A model generated the notes under the pieces. The model was not told where the DNA came from. It was given only the letters and a program-made list of their open reading frames with translations, and did no database searches. From Cognataquiflexum aquatile (lineage in GTDB: Bacteria > Bacteroidota > Bacteroidia > Cytophagales > Cyclobacteriaceae), in the NCBI RefSeq assembly GCF_003316845.1, contig NZ_QMIK01000002.1:1-64000 (forward strand): a DNA stretch of 64,000 nt, read 5' to 3'. A program made the translations under genes and the position numbers. Below, in pieces: positions 16,668 to 26,700 of the stretch (the first letter of the stretch is position 1; each line of letters begins with the position of its first letter).

Positions 16668-17258
16668 ATGATAGACCAAGTATTAAATACGGTAATTGTT
16701 TTGTTGAACGACCATATCGGTACATCCGCGCCGGATGTCATTCTTGGTAACTTATCCATGGTAGATTCCGTGCAGGTTGATAGCGAAAACAGTATTGCTG
16801 ACCGAGTAGTATTATCAGTGGTCAATATCCAGCAGGAAAGTACCCTGCGAAACATGGCTGCAAACAGACAAATTTTTGACAATTCAGGGTTGCCTAGAGG
16901 TGTCGCTCGAAATCCGGGGATATTTTTGAACATTTACCTGCTGATAGGAGCCAATAAGTCGCAATACAATATTGGACTTCAAAGGATCTCCCAGGTAATT
17001 TCTTTTTTTCAGCGTAACTCAATTTTCACTGTTTCAGAAATTCCAAACCTCCCCGATTTCGGCCTTGAAAAGATCATTTTTGATCTCCATTCGACCAATT
17101 TTGAGGAACTCAACCAGCTTTGGGGCATCATGGGAGGAAAATATATTCCCTCTGTAGTCTATAAAATGAGATTGGCATACATAGACAGTATCGAAGAGGG
17201 CATGGAGATTCCTTTGGTCAAAACGATCGATGCGCAGTTCAACAACAAGACACTTTAG
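16668..17258 (+). CDS. eCIS tail terminator/cap protein (DUF4255, Pvc16/Afp16-like)
   Basis: The 196-aa product opens with MIDQVLNTVIVLLNDHI and has the DUF4255/Pvc16 N-terminal pattern, including an AILLSVVNIQQEST-like strand (here VVLSVVNIQQEST) and a RNPGIFLNIYLLIGAN segment. In Afp and PVC particles, this protein caps the end of the sheath and tube after assembly to fixed length. It is the first gene of the eCIS operon. The next gene starts 2 bp after its stop. Its length is normal for the shorter (single-domain) versions; Afp16 is longer. Confidence 0.88.
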   Translation: MIDQVLNTVIVLLNDHIGTSAPDVILGNLSMVDSVQVDSENSIADRVVLSVVNIQQESTLRNMAANRQIFDNSGLPRGVARNPGIFLNIYLLIGANKSQYNIGLQRISQVISFFQRNSIFTVSEIPNLPDFGLEKIIFDLHSTNFEELNQLWGIMGGKYIPSVVYKMRLAYIDSIEEGMEIPLVKTIDAQFNNKTL

Positions 17259-17260
17259 CC

Positions 17261-17878
17261 ATGGATAGGATCATTTGGAAGTTCGAAAAATTGTTTTCAA
17301 TCCGGTTTGACAACCAGGCATTCCCCTATTCCGGCGCCAATGGAGGTTTGATCACTGATTCCCTGACCATCGAACCTGACCTGCTGACTGCATCCTTATT
17401 CAAAAAACATGATATCCATTTCAGAGTCAGGCAGGACATGTTGTTTTGTTTTGTCCGAATCAAAAACAACGAAGACTCTCCCTATTTCAGGTTGCCAAGT
17501 AATTTCAGCGCTAGATTTTTATTCAGTGTCAAAAATCCGGTCAAGGAACAAACAGGTGTATCCGTCACCCATGGCAAAGAAAACCTCTATAGGTTTAGAA
17601 TCAATGTCAGGGCCTCCGCCACCTCCATGTCACTTTCAGGGGCAACCATGGGTCCCCTTCCATCCAGAGATTTGGCCCATGTTTTTACCCCGGGAAACCC
17701 CGGCAGCTGGGCTACCAAATCAGTCAATCTCAGTGGAAGTTTTGGAGTGATTGATATCGTCACAGAAGGTTCAAGTACACATAGAATATATACAGATGTA
17801 AGTACCCAATCCCTATTCTATACCGCTGCAAATGGTAATGAAAATGAACATTTGTTCACCATTCATTTAAACAACTGA
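17261..17878 (+). CDS. Unknown eCIS protein beside the cap gene
   Basis: The 205-aa product matches no domain I can name. It is beta-rich and has no signal peptide or membrane segment. The middle part (residues about 110-165) is rich in Ser, Gly and Pro (SMSLSGATMGPLPSRD, then FTPGNPGSW). Its place, 2 bp after the DUF4255 gene and 31 bp before the sheath gene, argues for a structural part at the cap or sheath end. An additional cap adaptor has been described for the Algoriphagus eCIS; whether this is its counterpart cannot be told here. Confidence 0.7.
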   Translation: MDRIIWKFEKLFSIRFDNQAFPYSGANGGLITDSLTIEPDLLTASLFKKHDIHFRVRQDMLFCFVRIKNNEDSPYFRLPSNFSARFLFSVKNPVKEQTGVSVTHGKENLYRFRINVRASATSMSLSGATMGPLPSRDLAHVFTPGNPGSWATKSVNLSGSFGVIDIVTEGSSTHRIYTDVSTQSLFYTAANGNENEHLFTIHLNN

Positions 17879-17909
17879 AAATAACAAGAAACCATAAAAC
17901 CATTATCCA

Positions 17910-19325
17910 ATGTCACAGATCAATGAATCCGCAATCAAGACACCGGGAGTCTATATCAATGAAATTCCCCTCTTTCCTCCATCCGTAGCCCAGGTCGAAA
18001 CTGCTGTTCCGGCTTTTATCGGCTACACGCAGAATGCCATCAACGAAATCGGAGAATCACTGGAAAATGTCCCTACCAAGATCTATTCTCTAAAAGAATA
18101 TGAAAACTATTTTGGGAAAGCTGTAAATGAAGAGGGCATCGAAGTGTCCGTCGATATCACCACATTAAACGGGGTGAGGATATCCATGACAGGAGATGCA
18201 ACCATCACAGATTCATCGGAATTTACGATGTATTATAACATCAGAATGTATTTTATGAATGGAGGGGGACCTTGTTATATCATTTCGATAGGAGATACCT
18301 CCGGGGCAGCGAATCCTGACGATTATGACGCCGGGCTTTTGGCCTGCGAAGCCGAAGATGAACCTACCCTCATCGTTTTTCCCGATGCTGTAAACACGCT
18401 CAATCAAGCTGATTATTATACTTTGATATCCTCAGCTATTGACCAATGTGCCAAACTTCAGGACAGGTTTACAATTCTGGATGTCCATACCGCCGGAACC
18501 AACAACACCACCACCATCAGTGGATTCAGAACTGCGTTCACAAAAAATGACAGCCTCAATTATGGTGCAGTCTACTATCCATTCCTAAAAACAACATTTG
18601 ATTTTGCCTACACTGACGCAGACGTCGATGTTGTAATTACCACCAATGGAGTCGCTGCAGCGGCTGTAGCTTTATCCACTTTGGTCAATACCGAAACTTC
18701 CGTCTACAATTTTGCACTATCCAAAATAAGAGAAAAATTAAGCCCTACACTTCCTCCTTCCTCAGCCATGGCCGGTGTATTTGCCAAAGTCGACGGATCA
18801 AGAGGAGTATGGAAAGCTCCGGCAAATGTCTCCCTCAATGGGGTATATGACCTTTCCGCCAAAATCAGCGAAGCCGAGCAAGGGGGAATGAACATTGATC
18901 CCACCTCAGGAAAATCAGTCAATGCCATCAGGCTTTTCCAAGGAAAAGGATTTTTGGTATGGGGAGCAAGAACTTTGGCAGGTAACGACAACGAGTGGCG
19001 CTATGTCAATGTCAGGAGGTTTTTTATCATGGTGGAAGAATCTTCCAAAAAAGCAACGATGCAATTTGTCTTCGAACCCAATGACGCCAACACCTGGGTC
19101 AAACTCCGTGCAATGCTCGAAAACTATCTGACCCTCCTCTGGAGACAGGGAGCTTTGGCAGGTGCCAAACCTGAGCATGCGTTTTATGTACGATGCGGTT
19201 TGGGTCAAACGATGACGGCACAGGATATTCTGGAAGGAAGGCTTATTGTCGAAATAGGAATGGCCGCTGTCCGTCCAGCTGAATTCATCATCCTGCGCTT
19301 CTCTCACAAAATGCAGGAATCATAA
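17910..19325 (+). CDS. eCIS contractile sheath protein
   Basis: The 471-aa product is a phage-tail-sheath family protein. It begins with the family's typical KTPGVYINEIPLFPPSVAQVETAVPAFIGYT region and ends with the conserved subtilase-like C-terminal domain (VNAIRLFQGKGFLVWGARTL, then YVNVRRFFIMVEES and LENYLTLLWRQGAL). Sheath subunits stack around the tube and contract to drive it through a target envelope. Only one sheath gene is present in this locus, whereas Afp and PVC clusters carry three. The tube gene follows after 40 bp. Confidence 0.95.
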   Translation: MSQINESAIKTPGVYINEIPLFPPSVAQVETAVPAFIGYTQNAINEIGESLENVPTKIYSLKEYENYFGKAVNEEGIEVSVDITTLNGVRISMTGDATITDSSEFTMYYNIRMYFMNGGGPCYIISIGDTSGAANPDDYDAGLLACEAEDEPTLIVFPDAVNTLNQADYYTLISSAIDQCAKLQDRFTILDVHTAGTNNTTTISGFRTAFTKNDSLNYGAVYYPFLKTTFDFAYTDADVDVVITTNGVAAAAVALSTLVNTETSVYNFALSKIREKLSPTLPPSSAMAGVFAKVDGSRGVWKAPANVSLNGVYDLSAKISEAEQGGMNIDPTSGKSVNAIRLFQGKGFLVWGARTLAGNDNEWRYVNVRRFFIMVEESSKKATMQFVFEPNDANTWVKLRAMLENYLTLLWRQGALAGAKPEHAFYVRCGLGQTMTAQDILEGRLIVEIGMAAVRPAEFIILRFSHKMQES

Positions 19326-19365
19326 TTCTCTCAATTAATTCTAAAAACATTTAACCAAAAATATC

Positions 19366-19797
19366 ATGGCTAATTATCCTCTTCCCAAGTTCCATTTCCA
19401 GGTTGACTGGGGAGGAACAAAAATCGGATTCAGTGAAGTCACCGGACTAGAAGTGACCATCGAGCCCATAGAATACCGGGACGGTGCAAGTCCGGAATAT
19501 TCCAAAATCAAAATGCCCGGCATGCAAAGTTTTTCAAACATCACCTTGAAGCGGGGCATCTTCAAAAGTGACAACCAATTCTACCAATGGTGGAATACTG
19601 TGGCCTTGAATACCATCGAAAGAAGGGATTTGATCATCTCTCTTTTAGATGAAGGCCATAAACCGGTAGTGGTATGGCGCGTAAAAAACGCCTGGCCGAT
19701 CAAAGTCCAATCCACGGACCTCAATGCAACCGGAAATGAAACGGCCATTGAAACCCTGGAAATTGCCCACGAAGGTCTCACCATGATAAACGAGTAG
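19366..19797 (+). CDS. eCIS tube protein 1 (gp19/Hcp-like)
   Basis: The 143-aa product is a T4 gp19-type tail tube protein. Typical features are PLPKFHFQVDWGGTKIGFSEVTGL at the start, a YRDGASPEYSKIKMPG loop, LKRG, and the C-terminal IETLEIAHEGLTMI strand. Hexamers stack to form the rigid inner tube. The best guess is that this copy is the main tube subunit, because its size and sequence fit Afp1/Pvc1. The second tube-like gene starts 2 bp after its stop. Confidence 0.93.
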   Translation: MANYPLPKFHFQVDWGGTKIGFSEVTGLEVTIEPIEYRDGASPEYSKIKMPGMQSFSNITLKRGIFKSDNQFYQWWNTVALNTIERRDLIISLLDEGHKPVVVWRVKNAWPIKVQSTDLNATGNETAIETLEIAHEGLTMINE

Positions 19798-19799
19798 CC

Positions 19800-20297
19800 A
19801 TGTTCTCATATCCACCGGTAGGTTTCCATTTTTTAGTAGTCTTTCAGCTATTTCCCCAAACCCCAAATGATTTCAGGTTTCAGGAAGTCAGTGGATTAGA
19901 CATGGAAATGATGATGGAAACCGTCATTGAAGGGGGTCAAAACAGGTTTACGTGGGAACTCCCGGTAAGAGCCAAATACTCCGACCTGGTTTTGAAAAGA
20001 GGAATGTTCATTGGATCGGGGATTTTGATGTGGTGCAAAAATGCTTTTGAAAATTTTGTTTTTGAACCTGTCAACATCATCATCAGCCTTCTCAATGAAA
20101 ATCATATTCCCATCCAATCCTGGTATGTGGTCAATGCCATCCCAAAAAAATGGTCAGTCTCCAGCTTCAATGCTGAACAAAGCTCCATTGTCATAGAATC
20201 CATTACTCTGAGCTACCAATATTTCAATATCATCAGTCTGGATTCTGCGCTCTCTGTGGCAGGAAATATCAGTGCATCCGGCAGTATCGGAATTTAA
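19800..20297 (+). CDS. eCIS tube protein 2 (gp19-like, tube initiator)
   Basis: The 165-aa product is a second gp19-family protein (FQEVSGLDMEMMMETVIEGG, then LKRGMFIG and a long IIISLLNENHIPIQSWYVVNA stretch), clearly distinct from the first copy. In Afp and PVC a second, diverged tube protein (Afp5/Pvc5) forms the ring where the tube meets the baseplate, and that is the likely role here. It has about 20 more residues than copy 1, mainly a Ser/Gly-rich tail. Confidence 0.9.
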   Translation: MFSYPPVGFHFLVVFQLFPQTPNDFRFQEVSGLDMEMMMETVIEGGQNRFTWELPVRAKYSDLVLKRGMFIGSGILMWCKNAFENFVFEPVNIIISLLNENHIPIQSWYVVNAIPKKWSVSSFNAEQSSIVIESITLSYQYFNIISLDSALSVAGNISASGSIGI

Positions 20298-20307
20298 CCA
20301 TTCTCCT

Positions 20308-20478
20308 ATGCCAATAGAAATCAAAGAACTCCAAATTAAAGCTGCTGTGGGCAACAATCCAGGGAATCAAACTCCAACAAATCCCAATCCACCGGATTTG
20401 GAGCAATTGAGGCAGGAAATTGTAAGGGAAGTGACTGAAGAAGTCTTAAGAATGATACAGCTAAAACTCGAAAGGTAA
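20308..20478 (+). CDS. DUF5908 small eCIS protein (Afp6/Pvc6-like)
   Basis: A 56-aa protein starting MPIEIKELQIKA and ending in a charged helix (LEQLRQEIVREVTEEVLRM). I chose the ATG at 20308 because the start MPIEIKEL is typical of DUF5908; the frame opens earlier at 20272 inside the tube gene. The middle is Asn/Pro-rich. Proteins of this size sit between the tube and LysM genes in most eCIS loci. Its exact role is unknown. Its stop overlaps the next start by one base. Confidence 0.85.
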   Translation: MPIEIKELQIKAAVGNNPGNQTPTNPNPPDLEQLRQEIVREVTEEVLRMIQLKLER

Positions 20479-21194
20479 TGATCGATCTTGGCCAAAAAGC
20501 CGAAAAATTATACGTACAGGCCTACAGCGATGCAGAATTCAAAATCCCTGTCCCTGACAACAAGTTCAGTGCATTGGTCAACCCTGCGACCTATAATGTT
20601 TCCTACAAATTTGAATTTGACTCCACCCAAGCGCCGGGGACCTCAGGAGCAAACATGAAATTCAACAGAATTCTTCCCGGAGATTTCCATTTTGATTTCT
20701 TGTTTGATGCCACAGGGGTGGTCAAAGACATGTCTGTCCTGAGCCTTGGCATTGCCAATCCTTTTGAAAAACCAGCCAATGTCACAGAGCAGATCGAATC
20801 CTTCAAGCACAAAATCATTGATTACCAATCAGACAAACACCGGCCATACTACTTAAAAATCCATTGGGGAGAGCTCTTGTTCAAAGGAGTGTTGAAGCAG
20901 ATGGATATTGAGTACAAGGTTTTTGCGCCTGACGGCAAGCCGATCAGGGCCGTTGCCAAATGCCAGTTTGCAGAGAGTATCGCAGATGTGGAAAGAGCGG
21001 CGGAAGAAAACCGGGAAAGTCCGGACATTACCCACGAGCGGATTTTTAAAGGAACAGACCGATTGGATTTACTTACAGAAAGAATCTACGAAAATGATAT
21101 CCACTATATCAATGTAGCCGGATTCAATTCCCTTGACAGTTTTCGAAACATTCGAACAGGTACGAAAATCTACTTTCCCCCTTTAGCTAAATAA
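20478..21194 (+). CDS. eCIS tube-baseplate adaptor with LysM-like tail (Afp7/Pvc7-like)
   Basis: The 238-aa product has the CIS tube protein N-terminal domain (FSALVNPATYNVSYKFEFD, then LKIHWGELLFKGVLKQMDIEYKVF) and a C-terminal LysM-like domain at about residues 180-235 (GTDRLDLLTERIYEN, then FRNIRTGTKIYFP). In Afp and PVC it links the first tube ring to the spike. The one-base overlap with the DUF5908 gene and the 9-bp gap to the spike gene support translational coupling. Confidence 0.92.
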   Translation: MIDLGQKAEKLYVQAYSDAEFKIPVPDNKFSALVNPATYNVSYKFEFDSTQAPGTSGANMKFNRILPGDFHFDFLFDATGVVKDMSVLSLGIANPFEKPANVTEQIESFKHKIIDYQSDKHRPYYLKIHWGELLFKGVLKQMDIEYKVFAPDGKPIRAVAKCQFAESIADVERAAEENRESPDITHERIFKGTDRLDLLTERIYENDIHYINVAGFNSLDSFRNIRTGTKIYFPPLAK

Positions 21195-21203
21195 ACCCAA
21201 GAA

Positions 21204-22973
21204 ATGATTTCAACTGCCCTACATGAACTTGTAACTTCGAAAATCCTTTTGGGAACCGGTCCCGGTGCGCCTCCAGATCAGGAAGTTTCGGGCCAAATCC
21301 AAATCCTGGACATTACGGTCTACAAGGAACTTAACAAAATCCCTTTTGCAGTTATCAAACTGGCAGACGGTTCGGCTGCAGATTCAGATTTTTCGATCGG
21401 CAACAGTGGTGAGTTTGCATTGGGCAAGAGCATCGATATCCAACTCGGATACAGTACTGATGACCAGTCGGTTTTTAAAGGAATCATCATTGGGAATTCC
21501 CATATCATCAGCGGCAGTCAGACAACCTTTAACCTGACCTGCAAACATGAAACAGTCAAAATGACTGTGGCCAAGAAAAACAGGCATTTCAATGAGCTCA
21601 AAGACAATGAGATTGTCGAAAATCTCCTTCAGGAAAATGGATTGACAGATTTTGATATCCCCTCTTTTGGAAGTTCACATGAGCAATTGCTTCAGGCAAA
21701 TGTCAGTGATTGGGATTTTATTCTCAGCAGAATCGACTCTAACGGTATGGTCTGTAAAATCCAAGACGGCACTTTTTCCGTCTTCAGGCCAGATCCATCG
21801 CAAGATCCTCTTTTATCTCTGACTTACGGGGCAGACATCATTTCTATGAAAATGGATACCGATGTAAGGTCTCAGTCTACGGCAGTAAAAGCGTTTTCTT
21901 GGGACTATGCCAACCAAACACTTTTAGAAACAGAAGGGGCAGACGTGGAAGATGCTTCCCCCGGAAATATTCAGACTTCAGATTTGGCAGACATCAATGG
22001 GCAGGAATTTGAAATCAAAACCCCGGTGATGCTAACGAATGAAGCCCTCCAATCCATTGCTGATTCCAAAAAGCAAAAACAGGCACTCTCCAAAATCAAG
22101 GGAAAAGTTACCTTCATGGGCAACTCCGGGGTAAATCCCGGTGACTGGCTGGAACTTAAGGGTATAGGAGACCAATTCAGCGGCAAAGCCTTTGTAAGTG
22201 CAGTACAGCATCGGTCGAGAAACGGCAATTGGGAAACTGAGGCAAGCCTAGGCTGGGAGGAAGATTTTTTTACCGAGAAATACAATCCCTTTTACTCCAG
22301 TTCAGGAAGCGGTCAATTCTCAGCTATCCAAGGACTACAAATCGGAATCGTTACTGATATCATTGATCCCCTAGGGGAAGGCAGAGTCAAAGTCCGCCTG
22401 CCGATGGTCAATATGAATGACGAAGGCATTTATGCCCGAGTGGCAACGTTGGATGCCGGAAACAACAGGGGAACATTTTTCAGACCTGAAATAGACGATG
22501 AGGTAATCATCGGTTTTATGAATGGTGACCCTTCCCATCCTATCATTCTTGGGATGGTCCACAGCAGCGCCAAGCCGACACCACTTGAACCCGAAGAGTC
22601 CAATGACAAAAAAGGCTATGTCTCAAGGTCTGAAATCAAAATCACGATCCACGATGGGGATAAAAGCGTCGTCATTGAAACTCCCGGCGGAAGGAAATTT
22701 ACCATGGATGATACAGCAGGAACAGTACAGGTAGAAGATCCTATCGGTAATGTCATGTTGATGGATGACAACGGTATTTCTATGGAATCCCCAAAAGAAA
22801 TCAGCATCAAAGGCGGAACCAAAATTTCACTCACAGCTCCGGAAATGGCCTTCAAGGCGGATATGAAAATCAGTATGGAGGCAGGTGCCACCTTAAATCT
22901 AAAAAGCAGCGGCACTGCGGACCTCGAAGGTGCCATGGTCAATATCAAAGGAAGTCTAGTCAAAATAAATTAA
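21204..22973 (+). CDS. eCIS spike protein (VgrG/gp27-gp5-like, Afp8/Pvc8)
   Basis: The 589-aa product combines a gp27-like N-terminal half, an OB-fold gp5 domain at about residues 376-460 (IGIVTDIIDPLGEGRVKVRLP, then PEIDDEVIIGFMNGDPSHPIILG) and a C-terminal beta-helix needle with repeating strands (ISIKGGTKISLTAPEM). Trimers form the membrane-piercing spike at the end of the tube. No extra effector domain follows the needle. The PAAR tip gene starts 6 bp later. Confidence 0.94.
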   Translation: MISTALHELVTSKILLGTGPGAPPDQEVSGQIQILDITVYKELNKIPFAVIKLADGSAADSDFSIGNSGEFALGKSIDIQLGYSTDDQSVFKGIIIGNSHIISGSQTTFNLTCKHETVKMTVAKKNRHFNELKDNEIVENLLQENGLTDFDIPSFGSSHEQLLQANVSDWDFILSRIDSNGMVCKIQDGTFSVFRPDPSQDPLLSLTYGADIISMKMDTDVRSQSTAVKAFSWDYANQTLLETEGADVEDASPGNIQTSDLADINGQEFEIKTPVMLTNEALQSIADSKKQKQALSKIKGKVTFMGNSGVNPGDWLELKGIGDQFSGKAFVSAVQHRSRNGNWETEASLGWEEDFFTEKYNPFYSSSGSGQFSAIQGLQIGIVTDIIDPLGEGRVKVRLPMVNMNDEGIYARVATLDAGNNRGTFFRPEIDDEVIIGFMNGDPSHPIILGMVHSSAKPTPLEPEESNDKKGYVSRSEIKITIHDGDKSVVIETPGGRKFTMDDTAGTVQVEDPIGNVMLMDDNGISMESPKEISIKGGTKISLTAPEMAFKADMKISMEAGATLNLKSSGTADLEGAMVNIKGSLVKIN

Positions 22974-22979
22974 AAATAT

Positions 22980-23273
22980 ATGCCTCCAGCAGCAAGGATC
23001 ACAGATATGCACATTTGCCCAATGGTGGAACCAGGGCCTGTTCCTCATGTGGGTGGGCCCATATTGCCTGCCGGCGAACCAACAGTCCTGATCGGAGGGC
23101 TTCCTGCCGCAAGAGTAGGGGACAAAGCAGTGTGTGTCGGACCCCCGGATACGATTATCGCCGGTTCAGGTACGGTTTTGATCGGTGGCAAACCTGCCGC
23201 AAGGATGGGGGATTCTACGGCACACGGAGGAGTAATTATACTAGGTTGTCCCACTGTAATCATTGGAGGATAG
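22980..23273 (+). CDS. PAAR-domain spike tip protein (Afp10/Pvc10-like)
   Basis: The 97-aa product is a compact PAAR protein: MPPAARITDMHICP at the start, GLPAARVGD and GKPAARMGD repeats, and His/Cys residues placed to bind zinc (H11, C13, C44, H81). It forms the sharp tip on the spike trimer. It consists of PAAR alone, with no fused toxin. Position between the VgrG-like and gp25 genes is standard for eCIS loci. Confidence 0.95.
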   Translation: MPPAARITDMHICPMVEPGPVPHVGGPILPAGEPTVLIGGLPAARVGDKAVCVGPPDTIIAGSGTVLIGGKPAARMGDSTAHGGVIILGCPTVIIGG

Positions 23274-23277
23274 AAAT

Positions 23278-23694
23278 ATGGAAAATATACACCGGTCATT
23301 TCTTGGAACAGGTTGGAGTTTCCCCCCACAATTTGAAAACGAGGGAAGCAAAACCAAGATGCTCAACGACGAGGCCGATATCCAAAGCAGCCTCGAAATC
23401 CTGCTTTCGACCAAAAGAGGGGAAAGGGTGATGCGCTCTGACTATGGCTGTGACCTCCACGAACTGGTGTTTGAGCCGCTTACGACGACATTCAAAACCT
23501 ACATCACAGACCTGATCAGAACCTCGATTCTCTACCATGAACCAAGAATCGAAGTCGAAAAAATCGAGCTCAATGATACCGGGGAACTTGAAGGAAGAAT
23601 CTTGATAACCATTTCCTACAAGGTCAGGGCCACCAATTCAAGGTTCAACTTTGTATTTCCATTTTATAAAACTGAAGGCACTGAACTGACTTAA
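23278..23694 (+). CDS. gp25-like baseplate wedge protein (Afp9/Pvc9-like)
   Basis: The 138-aa product is a GPW/gp25 lysozyme-like family member: FLGTGWSFPPQF at the start, SLEILLSTKRGERVMRSDYGCDLHELVFEP in the middle, then a strand with RVEVEKIEL-like spacing. gp25 proteins clamp the first sheath ring to the baseplate. I chose the ATG at 23278; an earlier ATG at 23263 lies inside the PAAR gene. It is 4 bp after the PAAR stop. Confidence 0.93.
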   Translation: MENIHRSFLGTGWSFPPQFENEGSKTKMLNDEADIQSSLEILLSTKRGERVMRSDYGCDLHELVFEPLTTTFKTYITDLIRTSILYHEPRIEVEKIELNDTGELEGRILITISYKVRATNSRFNFVFPFYKTEGTELT

Positions 23695-23700
23695 AGCATT

Positions 23701-26700
23701 ATGGCCTGCAACGACAAAAACCCATTGACCAGAGAAGGAGTAGACCGGTTGACAAGAAAACTGGAAGCCCTTCCTCCCACCTTTGCCAAGGTGGACGAAA
23801 GGTCTATGGAAGATTTGATCCTCTTTGCAAAAAAATATGCAGCCTACATCAAATACAAGGATTTGGATAATACCGATGCAGGCACTTGGGAATCCTTAAT
23901 GAAAGTGGATATTTCGGTAGTGTTGGCTGTTTTGCTTTCACTTGATATGCTTGAAGTGTCGGACTATATCAAGCTCCTTTACAAAAGAACCAAACTTGGG
24001 ATCGCTGCTTCTGATGATGCGGAAGCAAGTTTACAGTTCAAATTCCTTTTCGATTTACTCTTTTCTCTGGCCAAAACTATTGATGAGCAGTGTGGATTTT
24101 TGAAGGAGGAAATAGACCACCAACAAACCATCAAGTCTGTTATCCAAACCAAACTCAATACACCATTTTCAAAACTATATAATTTCAGGGCGGACAATAT
24201 AGCTTTGTTATCCACGTCTAATCAGACCGACAATACAGCTCCGCTGAACACCATTGATTCTCACCAAGCGCTGACATTGAATTATTTTTCTCTCACTTCT
24301 GAAAAACTGAAAATCACCATTCCAGGAACCGAGACCAGGGAAAAAATCAGCCATGTCATCAACCACAATCTTTTCAATAACCAGATTTCCCTATTGCTAA
24401 GCGGAATATCTTCCATTCTTCAAAAAGCCCAAGAACTTTTTACCAAATCCCTGAATGAATATTCCAACCACGAACCACATTATGGCTTGTTCTTGGCATT
24501 TCTGAAACTTTTCAACACTGCACAAAACAGCCTCAATGACTTTAGCGTCAGACACCTGGATTTCTATTATAAGGATGTTTTGAGGCTTAAAAACCAAAAC
24601 CCTGTTCCGGACAAGGTCCATCTGACCATCGGACTTCAAAAACACATCCAACAGCATTTGTTGCCGAAAGGAACGCTTTTAAAAGGCGGAAAAGATCCAA
24701 ACGGGAAAGAAATGCACTACAGCCTGACCGAGGATGTGGTCTTCAATCAGGCTGAAGTGAAGGAAATCAAAGCCTTTCAAATCCATAACAAAAGTCTTTT
24801 GGCATTTCCTGCCATCAATAGTCCTGATGGACTCGGTGGCAAATTCGAGGGAGAGGATAAAAGTTGGTTTGCCTTTGGGGACAGAAAAATGATGCCTTCC
24901 CAAGAAGCAGGATTTGCAATAGCCTCCAATCTTCTCTTTCTCAAAGAAGGAGAGAGAACGGTCAAGATCACAGTCAACTTTGAAAATCCGCTCCGATCAA
25001 AAACGGCCATTTCTAGATTTGGAATACTCAGAAATCAAAAATCCATTCCATTCGATATCACCCTCACCGGAGAAAAAGATTGGGTTTCGAAAAGGGTGGA
25101 TGCCACATTTTCCGAAAATCAAAATGATTTGAACTTTGAGTTTTTTCTAGGGGTGGAGGAGCCCCCGATTCTTCCATACCTCGAAAAGACCCATAAAAAA
25201 AACTTCAATACCGCTTTACCCTTGTTGATGGCATATCTCGATCAGGGAGCAAGCCATATTTGGTATGCCGATCTGATGAATAATCCCATAGCCTCCATCA
25301 AGGTGGAAGTCAATGTGATTGGTGTCAAAGACCTGGCACTGAGCAGCGACGGCGGTTCTATAGATGCGTCCAAACCTTTCAAACCTTTTGGTGATTTTCC
25401 CAAGCTGAATGCGAGTTTTTACATTGGTTCCAGAGAAATATTCCAAAAAAAGCTGGACTATATCAAAATCAACCTTCCCATTTCGGTACCCATCTATTGT
25501 GAATACCTCCATGGAAACGATTGGGAATCTTATCCATTTCCCAAAGATGGGAATGGCTATCTGGTTCAGAAAAACACAGCCGGCAATCTTCTCAAACAGG
25601 CTTCCCTAGACTTCAGAAGCAATGAATTCCTTCGAGCCAAATCCTATGAGGGTTTTCTCCGAATCAGGCTAAATACCAGTGCATATTCCCTTGCAACCCA
25701 TATGTCCGATGTCAATAAGGCACTTGACAACATCGTGATCAATTCTCAACAGGGAAGTTTTCAGCCGATGGTTGCTTCCAAAGTTGAAACTAAAACACTT
25801 TCGGCAAAGGCCTTAGCGGTGGAGAATATAGGACTTGAGCATAACATAAGCGCCCAATTTGAAAAAATAGCTGAGATTTCGGGTTTGTTGAAAGTATCCG
25901 GCAATTCCGTTCCTGTTCCCAAAGAAGTCATTTCGGAGTCTTTTTCCATAGATTACAATGCATCCGAAAGCATCCCGATCAATGGAATATCAAATCCAAA
26001 ACATGCATTTTTTAACCTCTCTCCTTTTGGGTATTATAAGCCTATACCCGGAGAAATGTCGCTTGTCCCCCGGTTCAGCCAAGAAGGGGAGCTGTTAATA
26101 GGAATAGCAAAAACCGAAACTCCTATAACTATTAATTTGCTTTTTCTTCTTGCTGATGGCAGTTCCAACCCTTTGAAAAACCAGGAAACCGTCACTTGGT
26201 CATTCTTAATTGAAGAAAACCTATGGTCGGTATTTGAGGACAATCAAGTCATCGACGGGACAATCAACCTCACAAGAACAGGAATAGTAACCTTGAGCAT
26301 TCCAAAAGAAGCGGGATTGATTCATACTGCTTTTACTTCAGGGCTCATTTGGGTCAAGGCTTCCGTCGCTGCAAACACAGACGCAGTCTGTAAAATCATA
26401 GATATCAAAGCCCAAGGTGCCTTGGCCGAATTGGTCCAATCCGAACAGGAAGGCATTGAATTCAGAAATCTCCTTCCTGCAGGCACGATCAGCAAACTGA
26501 AACTTTCTGACAGTGCCATCAAATCCATATCCCAACCTGCTGATTCTACAGGCGGAAGGGAAAGGGAAAGCGACCCTGACTATTACCAAAGGGTCAGCGA
26601 GCGGCTAAGACATAAACAAAGAGCTATCAGCATCTGGGATTATGAGCATTTGATTCTACAGGAGTTCACCTCCGTCTACCAGACAAAATGTCTCAACCAT

